A DNA stretch of 64,000 nt from Symbiodinium natans (GCA_905221605.1 CAJNDS010001990.1:94501-158500), one strand, 5' to 3'; positions 34,001-43,880 are shown, counted from the stretch's first letter. A program made the numbers and translations. Notes: generated by a model not told the origin, from the sequence alone.

Positions 34001-36610
34001 TCGGGTTGTCCCAAAGCCCTAAACTTGAAACCCTGAACGCTAAACCATAAACCCTAAACCACAAGAAAGAGACCCAACTTCTCCCACATCCGAGGTGGAT
34101 GGTGTGCTTGCCGCCCCCGGCAAGGTGCTTCGATTATGGGGTTCTTAGGGAACCTTGGGTTAACATCCCCCCTTGAACCCTCCCTCCCTCAAGAACCCTA
34201 GTTCGAGGGCTTCGGAAGTAGGGTTTATATTACTGCTCTTGGTGAGTGTATAATATAAGGTTCCTTTTTCATGTTGGTGAGTGTATACACCGGGTGTCCT
34301 TTTGGGGGTACAAGAAATGTATACCCTACTTCATGTCAAGCCGAGTCTCGTCATAGATTCGCGAATATTCTCTTTTGGAATTCAGGGTTCGAGAGTTTAG
34401 GGTTCAGGTTTCGGGGTTGGGTGTCGGGGGTGCCAGGCAAAAGGGCTGAGGTCGCAGGTTCATGGAACGGGGTCCCTGAAGCCCTAAAACCCCTCAATGC
34501 CTAAGACCCCAAACCCCAAACCCCAAACCCCAAACCCCAAACCCCAAACCCCAAACCCCAAACCCCAAACCCCAAACCCCAAACCCCAAACCCCAACCCC
34601 AAACCCCCAACCCCAAACCCCAAACCCCAAACCCCAAACCCCAAACCCCAAACCCCAAACCCTAAACCCTAAACCCTAAACCCTAAACCTTAAACCCTAA
34701 ACCCTGTCGCTAGCAGCCCTAAACCTTAAACCCCAACAACCCTGAGTTGGAGCAGCTTCAGAGGTCAAGGAGTCCGTGGACAGCACGCTGAGTGCAGGCC
34801 TGTGGCCGAGGTTGTGCAGCTTTAGGGGTTTGGGGATTTTAGGGACAAGGTTTAGGGTTTAGGGTTTGGGGTTTAGGGTTTGGGGTTTAGGGTTTGGGGT
34901 TGAGGGTTTAGGGTTTAGGGTTTATGGTTTAGGGCCTAATAGGGTTTAGGGTTTAGGGTTTAGGATTTTGGGTTTAGGGTTTGTTGAGCATTGCGGTTTA
35001 CGTGAGCCTCTGCAGCTGTCAGGCAAGAGCTTCCTCGACGGCGTGGCTGGAGCCACGTCCTCAGCACAGACACCCTGGCAACTGTAGTACCGGGGTTTCC
35101 GAAAATTAGGGTTTAGGGTCTAGGGTCTAGGGTCTAGGGTTTAGGGTTTAGGGTTTAGGGTTTAGGGTTTAGGGTTTAGGGTTTAGGGTTAATAGTATTC
35201 CCTTTTGATCCCTCTATGAGTATACTATAGTAGCCCCCCAAAACCCTATTCTACTTGTTAAGGCACCTATATTATGTGGACATTTCTCTGAGTTATAGTT
35301 TTGCTTTGGGGGTTTGCCAGTATGATGCAGAGAGCTATATTTCGGGTACCATACAAAGGAGCATCTCTTGCGGAAGCGCCCATATATCATAGCCGCCATA
35401 GCCCCAAACCCTGATAAACCTTGTGGAGTGTCCTCGGCTTAAAACACTAAATTTAAGCCCGTAGTGTGGGATGCTCCCCCTTATACAAACAGTCCTTAAT
35501 AGGGATGGTAATAGGGGAAACTATAATCCCCATTAAGGACTGTTGGCAGAAAAGGGAACATCCCAACCCATAATCCTCCACTCTAAATCCCCTAAACCAC
35601 CCTAAAACCCTAAATCCTGGCAGGCCATCTCCTTCATCGCAGGCGGCGTTTCAGGTGGTGTCTCTGTGAGGGCCTCAGTGGCTCGAACGCTGCGCCTTGA
35701 AACATGAAGTGGGATTTAGGGTGTAGGGTTTCGGGATTTGAAAAGTGGGCCCTTATTCCTTGCTTATTGGGTTAAGTTTTGTTTTTACAACAGTTTAAAC
35801 ACAGAAGGCTGGCCTTTTTCTCCTCTAGGATACTCTGGGACCTGGTCCAAGGGCTGGCCTGTAACCCCTAAACTAAACCTACACGCTAAGTTGAGTTTAG
35901 GGTTTGGGGTTTAGGGTTTAGGGTTTCGGATTTAGGGCTTAGGGTTTAGGGTGCATCCTCCCTTGCTATGACCGCCATTGCCACTGCTACTGTGGCACCT
36001 CAAATCATGCAACCCTGAACCCTCCTGGCCCGGGTTTGAGGTTTAGAGGTTTTAGGGCTTGAAGGGCAAACCCCAAACCCCAGACCCCAAACCCCAGACC
36101 CCAGACCCCAAACCCCAGACCCCAGACCCCAGACCCCAAACCCCAACCCCAAACCCCAAACCCCAAACCCCAAACCCAAACCCCGAAACCCCAACCCCAA
36201 ACCCCAAACCCCAAACCCCAAACCCCAAACCCCAAACCCCAAACCCCAAACCCCAAACCCCAAACCCCAAACCCCAAACCCCAAACCCTAAACCCTAAAC
36301 CCTAAACCCCAAGCTCTAGCACGACCCTCCTCTGAGGCCATCAGCTCCGCCGCCTCATCGGTCCAGGCCTCCATGCCCAAAGAGTCCAAGGCCCCACCCA
36401 AGGCAGCTCCGAAGCGTTTAGGGTTTAGGGTTTAGGGTTTAGGGTTTAGGGTTTAGGGTTTAGGGTTTAGGGTTTAGGGTTTAGGGTTTAGGGGTTTAGG
36501 GTTTAGGGTTTGGGGTTTAGGGGTTTAGGGTTTAGGGGTTTACCACCCAAGGCAGCTCCGAAGCCGGCGGCCGCGCCGAAGGCCGCACCCAAGGCGCGGC
36601 TGTCTGGAGG
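22007..36610 (+). CDS. Modular protein of exon-encoded amphipathic repeats, Ala/Pro/Lys-rich end
   Basis: Function not recognised. Many tiny exons code for related short modules. Exons I can place: 22007-22086 (VDKARQLGEDLRGLVDKAP), 22621-22673 (KQVAQDVAEARGRSDQ), 24151-24228 (ARSLGEGAANLRDGASRIKD...), 25728-25770, 26383-26440, 27010-27061 (VSKIPSTLKNRIETTVE), 27243-27296 (VEKTVTNIVELPDRISK), 27883-27912, 28348-28392 (VNTAETIAGVPEKVK), 28653-28688 (NTADYVASLPSK), 29129-29175, 29392-29443, 30089-30121, 30294-30342 (LQILSNKLQNIDNLAS), 32025-32081 (VDAVASIPTKVKESAP), 32766-32825 (VDAVASIPSKLKESAPQLKE), 33868-33927 (VDAVVSFPGKVKESATHLKR), 34095-34124, 34764-34797, 35016-35066 and 36337-36610. Several neighbours have compatible phases (27061/27243, 27296/27883, 29443/30089). 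Alternating Lys/Glu and Val/Ala suggest amphipathic helices, as in LEA- or apolipoprotein-like proteins; that is analogy, not homology. Some exons are probably missed. Confidence 0.55.
22087..22202 (+). mobile_element. Family H element after the 22007-22086 exon
   Basis: TCTCGGTAGGCCCTTGGCAC, CATTTTGCATTTTCTCTTAT, TTGGGCGTAGGAAGACCATT, GGAATATAGTTCAGAGGG and GCGGCCATCCTGG run in the same order as in the ankyrin-gene introns. It begins directly at the donor of the preceding exon. Confidence 0.6.
23347..23416 (-). repeat. Array of ACCCTGTATGA (11 bp)
   Basis: Six copies directly after a CCCTAAA array. Confidence 0.8.
26825..26935 (+). repeat. G/T-rich array TTTTGGGGG
   Basis: Runs of 3-5 T alternating with 4-7 G for about 110 bp. 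A strong candidate for G-quadruplex on the + strand. Confidence 0.75.
27360..27450 (-). repeat. Octamer array CCCCTAAA
   Basis: About 11 copies of an 8-bp unit, one base longer than the telomeric heptamer. Confidence 0.8.
28191..28312 (+). mobile_element. Family C MITE-like element
   Basis: Terminal inverted repeats of about 20 bp: TATGAAGCAAGGTTTATATT at the left, and its near-complement ending ACCCTGCTTCATA at the right. The centre has two copies of TTGGTGAGTGTATATA and GGTGTCCTTTTGGGGGTAC. The second copy is 34214-34334. Confidence 0.7.
28431..28555 (+). mobile_element. Family I inverted-repeat element
   Basis: Left CTACTCTTTGCTTAAAGAGC followed by a C run, and right GGGGTTCTTAAGCAAACAGT. 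The inside shares CTTACAAGGGCAATATGTGG with the 6728 copy. It begins 38 bp after the VNTAETIAG exon. Confidence 0.65.
29597..29672 (-). repeat. Octamer array AAAACCCT
   Basis: About nine copies of an 8-bp unit with an extra A, bordered by normal CCCTAAA units. Confidence 0.8.
30179..30292 (+). mobile_element. Family D MITE-like element ending at an exon start
   Basis: Terminal inverted repeat TTGGGATGT..CCCCC / GGGGGAACATCCCAA, inner inverted pair CAGTCCTTAGTAGG / CCCTATGAAGGACTG. The right end is followed by G and the LQILSNKLQNI exon (30294), so the AAG acceptor is the element end. Confidence 0.7.
30697..30790 (+). mobile_element. Family A element copy
   Basis: AAATAGCATTCCCTTATGGC, CCCCCATG, CCCTATTCTAAATATTACGG and CCCC. 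It lies directly after a family B copy. Confidence 0.6.
32234..32420 (-). repeat. Homogeneous AAACCAC heptamer array joined to CCCTAAA array
   Basis: About 26 copies of AAACCAC with AAGCCAC variants, then directly about 17 CCCTAAA units to 32543. The heptamer period is unbroken across the change of unit. Confidence 0.85.
34214..34334 (+). mobile_element. Family C MITE-like element, second copy
   Basis: Left end GAAGTAGGGTTTATATTAC and right end AATGTATACCCTACTTC form an inverted repeat. The internal TTGGTGAGTGTATA twice and GGTGTCCTTTTGGGGGTAC match the 28191 copy along the whole length. Confidence 0.7.
34507..34662 (-). repeat. Homogeneous AAACCCC heptamer array
   Basis: About 22 copies of AAACCCC, switching to CCCTAAA at the right end in register. 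Confidence 0.85.
35190..35282 (+). mobile_element. Family A element copy
   Basis: TAATAGTATTCCCTTTTGAT, CCCTCTATGAG and AACCCTATTCTACTTGTTAA, with GGCACC at the right. It follows a TTTAGGG array directly. Confidence 0.55.
35467..35566 (+). mobile_element. Family D MITE-like element
   Basis: TGGGATGCTCCCCCTTATAC at the left and GGGAACATCCCA at the right. Inner CAGTCCTTAATAGGGAT pairs with ATCCCCATTAAGGACTG. About 100 bp long and strongly foldable. Confidence 0.7.
36067..36290 (-). repeat. AAACCCC / AGACCCC heptamer array
   Basis: About 31 copies; the left part alternates AAACCCC and AGACCCC and the right end becomes CCCTAAA in register. Confidence 0.85.
36394..36564 (+). repeat. Telomeric array flanked by a 22-bp target duplication
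   Basis: A 22-bp coding sequence starting CCACCCAAGGCAGCTCCGAA occurs at 36394-36415 and again at 36543-36564. The 127 bp between them are TTTAGGG units, with TTTGGGG and TTTAGGGG variants. Splicing from AAG|GC in the first copy to AAG|GC in the second restores an uninterrupted PPKAAPKPAAAPKAAPKARL reading. Confidence 0.85.
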
Positions 36611-37460
36611 GGTTTATGGGGTTTAGGGTTTATAGGGTTTATAGGGTTCAGGGTTTGGGGTTTAGGGTTTGGGGTTTAGGGTTTAGGGTTTGGGGTTTAG
36701 GGTTTGGGGTTTAGGGTTTATGGGATTTTTGGAGTTTATAGGGTTGATAGGGATTAGGGTTTAGGGTTTGGGGTTTAGGGTTTTTAGGGCTTATAGGGTT
36801 TATAGGGTTGATAGGGCTTATAGGGTTTATGGGATTTTGGGTTGATGGGGTTTAGGGTTGATAGGGTTTAGGTTGATAGGGTTTATAGGGTTTGTGGGGT
36901 TTATGGGGTTTAGGGTTTATAGGGTTTACAGGGTTTATAGGGTTTACAGGGTTTATCGGCTTTATAGGGTTTATAGGGTTTATAGGGTTTATAGGGTTTA
37001 TAGTATAGAGTTAACAGGGTAAAGGGTTTATATAGCAGCTGGGGAGGGCCTTTTCCAGCTGGACGTGAGCCCAGGAAGCAATGCATGCGCTTGTCCGCCC
37101 TGAACCCGGAGCACCCTAAGCAAACTCCCAAACTCCCAAACTCCCAAACTCAAGACTGGTACCTCGGACCACTATGGCTTAGGTGCTACATTCGCGGTTT
37201 TTGTTCAAGGGAAGCCTTGAGAGGTACAGCCTCAGGCTATCAGGGGGGAAGAGTTTGGACTTGACCCAAAACCCCACAACCTAAGCCCCAGACCCCAAAA
37301 GCCAAAGAGGCTCTGAGAACCTAAATCCCCCACCCCTCAGCCCTGAAATCACCCTAAATCCTGAACCCTTGAAGCCCTGAAATCTGAACCCCGGAGCGAG
37401 AATTCGGAGTGTCCCCACCCAGGGAATACCCTCCCCCCACCTCCCACCACCCCCCTCGAG

Positions 37461-40400
37461 GTTGATGCTGCCGCGCAAAAGGCCGACTTTAAGGCACGTG
37501 GGTTTTTGGGTTTAGGGTTAGGGGTTTTGGCGGTGGGCATATAGTGGGCGAGGGTTTAGGGTGGTAGATTTCAGGGTTGAGACCTTTCTGGCCTTAAATT
37601 GCTTGAGGGAGACCAGGCCCAACATTCTTGAGAGGTTTCAGGATTCTTCGCTTTAACCTCCCAAGGTCCTCATTCCCCTGCATCCCGTGTAGGAGCCGAA
37701 CCCTAAACCCTAAACGCTAAACCCTAAACCCTAAACCCAATCCCCTAAACCCTAAACCCTATACCCTACACCTTAAACCCTAAACCCTAAACCCTAAACC
37801 CTAAGCCCTAAACCCTAAACCCTAAACCCTGAACCCTAAACCCTAAACCCTAAACCCGGGTCGACCCTTTGCATCGAGCGGCACGATCCCAAGCCCTCAA
37901 GTCACGAGTGCTGGCGCCTTAGCCCGCTACCATAAACTTCCTGAAGTGTTAAGTCCTCAAGCCCTCAACCGAAAAAATCCACAGAGGCGTTGTTTTTTTT
38001 GCTGGGTTTATGATACTATATCCTGATGCAATTACATGGTTATCTTGTTGAAATATTATTTTGTACAGAATCAACATCAATGGAGCCGTAGGTCATTGTT
38101 CCGCATGTCTTACATTTCTGGTTACTCAATGGATTACAGTCATCTATTCGTGTATGGTTGCATTGTTATGTTACTGCATTCTAAGCCCTAAAGCCCTCAA
38201 CCCACACCCGCAAACCTTGAGAGCTTCCTTCCCTCAACCCAAGCCCTAAACCCTAAACCCTAAACCCTAAACCCTAAACCCTAAACCCTAAACCCTAAAC
38301 CCTAAACCCTAAACCCTAAACCCTAAACCCTAAACCCTAAACCCTAGACCCTAAACCCTAAACCCTAAACCCTAAACCCTAAACCCTAAACTCTAAACCC
38401 TAAACCCTAAACCCTAAACGCTAAACCCTCAACCCTCAACCCTCAGCCCTAAACCCTAAACCCTAAGCCCTAAGCCCTAAGCCCTAAACCCTAAACCCTA
38501 AACCCTAAACCCTAAACCCTAAACCCTAAACCCTAACCCGCGGAGCCGCATGCAGGCCGAGTTGGCGAAGAAAGCTCAAGAGACGGCCAAGGACGTTGAG
38601 CTGCGGCTCTCAGGGGGGTTCTGTTGTGTTCCTCGACCCCAAACCCTTGCGCTGTGCCCCTAAACACCTAAACCCCTAGACCCTAAACTCTACACCCTCA
38701 ACCCTAAACCCTGAAGGGTGCTGGGGACGCCCTGAAGTTGAGGGCCTACGGGTTGTGGGATGTGCCGGAGGATCTTGGTCCTGTTACCGTAGCAGTACAT
38801 ACCCCTTCTTCTTGCAATAAGCCTTGTTCCAAAGACGGTTGCCATGAGAGGGGCCATCCGAAGATATGTTAAAAAGCCCACAACCCTCAGGACTTAACCT
38901 TACGCCCTTCTGAAGAGCAGGGTAAGCCGTTCTGAATTCGTAGGGCTGAGGCCTCCGGGTTCAGAGTCTACTTGCGTTGGAGTGAGGAATGCCGACCGGT
39001 TGCTCGGTCGGTCGCTTCCCGGTTGGTTTCGTAAACTCTGCCAGATACCCGCTAAACCCTAAACCCTAAACCCTAGATCCTAGACCCTAGACCCTAAACC
39101 CTAAACCCTAAACCCTAAACCCCAAACCCTAAACCCTAAACCCTAAACCGATTTGTGATGCAACTCGAAGCCCTAAGGCCTGAACCCCAGTGTTTCTCTA
39201 AAGGGAAGCGCTTGAAAGGCCCTAAACCCAAGGCCTGCTGTGATTTCGGAAGCTCATGACCCTAAACCCTAAACCCTAAACCTCAAACCTTAAACCCTAA
39301 ACCCTAAACCCTAAACCCTAAACCCTAAACCCTGAACCCTGAACCCTAAACCTTAAACCCTAAACCCTAAACCAACTGAAAGCTCCAAAATGGTTGACCC
39401 TGTCGCTTGCCCAAGGCCTGAGAAGGTGTAGACCAAAGATGACCTTCGTGACAAGCTGCGGATGCTAAGCCCGGAGCCCTAAACCCTAAACCCTAAACCC
39501 TAAGCCCTAAGCCCTAAACCCTAAACCCAAAACGCGCATTTCCTGCCCGAAGCTTTGGAGAAGTCCTTGGCTCGCGCTGGCTCGAGTTTTTCGTCATCTT
39601 AACCCTGCATTTAGGGCGCTTCCCTTTAGAGAAACATCCTTGAAAAGGGATTATCCTGAGGAATGGGTGCTTTCATTACTAACATTGCGGCTGCGTTCCG
39701 CGACTGCAGGCCGTGTACGCCCGAGTCGCCCGAGTACGCCCGAGTACGCCCGAGTACGCCCGAGTACGCCCGAGTACGCCCGAGTACACCCGAGTACGCC
39801 CGAGTACGCCCGAGTACGCCCGAGTACGCCCGAGTACGTCCGAGTACGCCCGAGTACGCCCGAGTACGCCCGAGTACGCCCGACTAAGCCCGAGTCATAC
39901 CCGGTCATACCCGGGCATACCCGGTCATACCCGGTCATACCCGGGCATACCCGGGCATACCCGGTCATACCCGGTCATACCCGGTCATACCCGGTCATAC
40001 CCGGTCATACCCGGTCATACCCGGGCATACCCGGGCATACCCGGGCATACCCGGGCATACCCGGGCATACCCGTTCATACCCGGGCATACCCGGTCATAC
40101 CCGGTCATACCCGGTCATACCCGGTACCCGGTCATATATCCCGTGGTTTCCGCAGTCGCGGTTTCCCGTCACAGTGATTACTAACATTATGTCATCCGAG
40201 GATGTTGCACCCCAATCCCTAAACACTCTTAAACCCTGAGCCCTCAACCCTAAACCCTAAACCCTATACCCTGAACCCTAAACCCTAAACCCCAAACCCT
40301 AAACCCTATACCCTATACTACCCTGAACCCGGAAAAACAAAAAAAAGCAGATGTGTCCGAGGTTTCCCCAAAAGGCCAGCGACTTCTCAGCTCTGTAGTT

Positions 40401-40489
40401 TGCTCCGACAGTCTTGCCCCGGCTGAGCGCAGCAAGGCTGCTTCCAACAGCCGAAAGCTGCCAGCTTTGAAATCTGAGGGTAACGAAAG
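37461..40489 (+). CDS. Further helical exon candidates, possibly the 3' part of the modular gene
   Basis: Islands between telomeric arrays: 37461-37493 (VDAAAQKADFK, GC donor), 38556-38612 (AELAKKAQETAKDVELRLS), 39432-39469 (TKDDLRDKLRML), about 39553-39590 (LEKSLARAGS) and 40351-40489. The last is a 139-nt open segment (DVSEVSPKGQRLLSSV..., AERSKAASNSRKL) with a clean GTAACG donor at its end. Composition (Ala, Lys, Glu, Asp) matches the modular gene upstream, and VDAAAQK resembles the VDAVAS module start, so these may be one gene. I found no stop codon that clearly ends it. Assignment is by composition and flanks only. Confidence 0.35.
38246..38536 (-). repeat. Telomere-type array (CCCTAAA on + strand)
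   Basis: About 40 heptamers including short CCCTCAA and CCCTAAG sub-blocks; ends just before the AELAKKAQE exon. Confidence 0.9.
39675..40188 (+). repeat. Bipartite 10-bp minisatellite with inverted and direct flanks
   Basis: Two adjoining tandem arrays of 10-bp units: CGAGTACGCC at about 39719-39890, then CGGTCATACC / CGGGCATACC to about 40135. They are enclosed by inverted repeats CCGCGACTGC (39698-39707) and GCAGTCGCGG (40152-40161), and outside these by a direct repeat ATTACTAACATT (39675-39686 and 40177-40188). This resembles a transposable element with a 12-bp target duplication. The 10-bp period makes all frames open, so the long open frames here are not evidence of a gene. Confidence 0.75.
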
Positions 40490-40492
40490 AAG

Positions 40493-40577
40493 GGTTTAGG
40501 GTTTAGGGTTTAGGGTTTAGGGTTTAGGGTTTAGGGTTTAGGGTTTAGGGTTTAGGGTTTAGGGTTTAGGGTTTAGG
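40493..40577 (+). repeat. TTTAGGG array after the 40351-40489 exon
   Basis: Twelve near-perfect units start immediately after a GTAACG donor. Confidence 0.85.
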
Positions 40578-41012
40578 GCTAATCGACAGGATTTGGATTT
40601 TGGGCCTTCAGGGTTCAAGGGCTGTTGGGAGTTCAAGAGGGGGCGTAGGGGTCAAGAGTTTATCCCAAAACCCTGAACCCTTATTACTACAGCGTCCTTG
40701 TCCTTATGTACCTAAGTGGCCCCGCAGCAGTGCCTAGACAACCCCTAGGGCCCCTGTAAGACCTTCTTTTCGTGTTTCGTGCCTGAATTTAGGGGTCTAA
40801 GGGTTTAGGGTTTAGGGTTCAGGGGTTAGGGTTTAGGCTGTAGGGTTCAGGGTTTAGGGTGTGGGGGTCTGTAAGGACTTATGGCTTCAAGCAGCGCTTG
40901 GCGGGCTGAAGGCAGCTGTAGGATGGTCGGTGGGCAGCCTGGGTTAGGAGCCGGGGCGCCTCTTGCTGTCCCCTCTGCAGGACCTAGGGCTAGGACTCGG
41001 AATGTGCAGGAA

Positions 41013-41138
41013 TACTTGGAGGTCCAGGATACTTGAAACCCATTATTTATTCTAGCTGATCTTATCAGCCCCCTATGTCTTCTAAGTTGGTTGTAAGTAG
41101 ACTTGTATTTGGGGCTATAAGTACTTATGAACCTCCAT
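41013..41138 (+). mobile_element. Family E inverted-repeat element
   Basis: TACTTGGAGGTCCAGGATAC at the left and GTACTTATGAACCTCCA at the right are inverted relatives. The inside has TAAGTAGACTTG-type sequence and GGGGCTATAAGTAC as in the other copies. Confidence 0.5.
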
Positions 41139-41159
41139 GTACCCTACGAGTGGTTCGGC

Positions 41160-43880
41160 TCAAGGGCTTTCTTCTAGGATTTCTTACTAGTGCCCCAGGT
41201 TCAAGACTCCCGGCTAAAGCTCCTCAGAAAGGGCAACCCGGTTGATTCTTAAGTTAGAAGGGCAACCTCGAGGGTGACGGCTCTGTGAAGTAGGCACTTG
41301 GGCCTGGAATCCGTTGATGCCGAACCCTGAACTCCTGTAAGCCCTGAAAGCCCTAAAGCCATGTAAACCCTAAACCCATGTTAAACCCTAAACTAAACCT
41401 TATGATCCTTAAACCCTATGAGCCCTAAACCCGATGCACCTCTCCACGCCCTGTAAACGCTAGAACGTGCGGAGCCCGAAACCCTGTAAAGCCTTAATCT
41501 TAACGGTCAAGCGCTTAGGCCGTCTCTAGGAGGCAGTTATTCCAGGCCCAAGCGATGATTTGGGAGGCTAGGCAGCTACGAGCGACGCCACGTGACAACT
41601 TGTGATTTGTTCTCATTACATTTATTGTTCGTACTGTTCTTATTGTTCGTAAGAAGCCCATGAGTTATGACCTGGCATCTCCCATGCGTGCGAAGCACAT
41701 GCAACGAGTTGCTCTCACCAATTTTCCGCTCCTTTTTCAAGCTTGCTTCTCTATGCGACGGGCGCTGGGACCAAATGAACCTTATAATTTGGGGTCATAC
41801 CCCTAATACTACCATGACCACAACCCCTACTAAGGCATATGAACAATTTACCCTATTTAGGACTCCAAACAAGGGATCAACAGTGCGCCCCCTTCACATT
41901 CAGAAGCCCCTTCGGTTGTTCATGATGGCCGCGCAGAATGCTCGAACAGACAGACGCTCATGCTTCGACAGACAAAAGGCTTGGCAAGCTGAGGGTAGAG
42001 CTGCACACAGGAGCTGCCAGAACAATGATAGGGGGTCGGAATACTTACCAATAGTCTTCTGTCATGGTCCCGATATCATTATGCCATGTAATAACCAACA
42101 GGACCCTATTCTAATTATTTAGGCCCCTTGGCAGACAGTACCTCGCGGAGCAATGTCCTCCACCCCGAAAATTGGCTCAGAGCAAAGCACTATTTTACAG
42201 CTTTGGGTGGGAGAGAAAGTGCCTTGTTATGTTCAGCCAAGCAGGGTCAGCCTGAATGAAAGCAGTCATCAGCCCACATGCCAGGCCGCGTTCCATATCG
42301 ATGAAGGAGGCTCAGAAAATCTCGATCACAGATAGATGTTTTTCGTGGGTCCCTCTGTACCCCATCCGTGCTGCTGCTGGTAAAATCACCAGTAACCCTG
42401 TGTGTCTGATTGGCATCTGAGTTCACGAAATTGGATTAGACGCATCGCTGGATGGTCCAACACGATCTTTTGAAGCAATGTTGTTCCGCAGCCTCTGCGT
42501 TTTGTTTTGGCATCATGCATGAGCCACAGCGTTCACAGATGCATCAGCGTGTGCACAAGCAAGATAGCAGCCAGCAGAAAACATAGAACACTTACCTGTG
42601 CGGTAAGCCATGGCCTTCTCGAGGGCGCCCAGATTCACGCCCACGCGTGAGTCCCTGCCAGGGCCGGCAACGTACCGGATTCAGAGATTGTTCGACTCGT
42701 CAACGATACGCCCGATACGTGTCTTGGGTCGACTTGATGTGAGGGAGTCACAATGGCAGCTTTTCGTTCTGCCATCAGTTGGGGATGGTCATCCTGCTTG
42801 GTCAATGCTTTGATGAACAGAAACAGCTGGTAAGGATTACGTCCAAAAGGACAACGTCCACAAAGGAGCCAACCGTCCAGGAAAGTAAGTACATTGCTGA
42901 TAATATTACCCTAAACCCCAACCCCTAAACCCTAAACCCCAAACCCCAAACCCTAAACCCTAAACCCTAACGCCTAAACCCTAAACCCTAAACCCTTCTC
43001 AGTACAGCAGGGTTCGAAGCTGGCGTTGGCCATCCGCATCTTCGGAGATGGTGCTATGCCCGTGGACACAAGGGTTTACATTCTGATAATACTAAGAAAA
43101 GTAAAACTAATATAGTAATGATGTAATAATCATAACGATAATAATAATTAATACTGATAATTATCGTAATAAGGAAGCCCCCTCGAAATCAGTATTCCGC
43201 GTGAATGGAGCTTAGACATGTTTGGACCATGGTGTCACTGGGTTTGTTTGTATGGTTCGTCCCTTTCCGGACGCCTGCCAAGCGTTAAACTCCTCAATGG
43301 TTTAGGATTTCTAAGGGCAGCGCAGGATCTCAAGGGAAGTTTGCCAGGGGTCGTTGTGTAGTGCCCGCTAAAGGGGCTGTTTAGTGCGTGTGGGTGTGCT
43401 GCTACATGGGTGTGATCGCACTATCCGTGATCACACTATCCGAGTCTAGATGCTGATGACAATGGCGATGAATATGATAGCATTTTCGTAATGACGACGA
43501 GCGTGTTGTTGTTGATGACGTTGATGGTGATGACGACGGTGAGGACGGTGATGACATTGAGGATGGTGACGCCGACAATTCGGAAGAATAGATGGAGCAG
43601 GATGGTAGCAGTTGTAATGCCAGTGGTCCTTTTCTTTCAGAACATCTCTTTCTGTTGGCGTGGCATCGTACGCAATTGTTTCTCAAACTCCAGATGCTTT
43701 GGTGTTGTTAGGCATTTCTTGACCTCCTGTGCCGTACCATGGTCAAGATGTTTACTTGGAATGTATTCCAGAACTTTCAGCATAGTGTTGAAACCATCGC
43801 CTCCTTTTCTGAGGTCGGGAAGCTCAGAAACAACCTGCCATTCCGAAAGAAGCAGCGGGCCCTGTTCTACTTGGACGAAG
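41160..43880. other. Unassigned stretch at the start of the telomere-poor island
   Basis: No gene is recognised. Contents: telomere-like variants at 41330-41480, a family A element at 42031-42128 inside an open frame, a single CCCTAAA-type patch at 42905-42990, an AT-rich stretch at 43085-43175 built from ATA/TAA units, and a GATGAC/GTGATG-rich stretch at 43440-43580 that produces low-complexity open frames. A minus-strand open frame at 43637-43888 looks protein-like but has no recognisable family. Confidence 0.4.
42031..42128 (+). mobile_element. Family A element copy inside the telomere-poor island
   Basis: GGGGTCGGAATACTTACCAA, TAGTCTTCTGTCATGGTCCC, ACCCTATTCTAATTATTTAG and GCCCC. It reads through an open frame, so that frame (41667-42122) is probably not a native gene. 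Confidence 0.55.

Noticed and set aside
36000-36298. Open frames rich in GFGVWGL or PNPKPQT (also at 34497-34679 and 51734-52098)
   Set aside because: Products of AAACCCC-type arrays; not collagen-like or silk-like genes.
39719-40135. CRISPR array
   Set aside because: Units are contiguous 10-bp tandem copies with no unique spacers, in a eukaryotic context.
39640-40239. Open frames of up to 199 codons in the 39.7-40.1 kb repeat
   Set aside because: A 10-bp tandem repeat without stops leaves several frames open on both strands; the peptide repeats are a consequence of the DNA repeat.
41667-42122. 151-codon + strand open frame
   Set aside because: Its right part is a family A element and no known domain is seen; probably a chance open frame.
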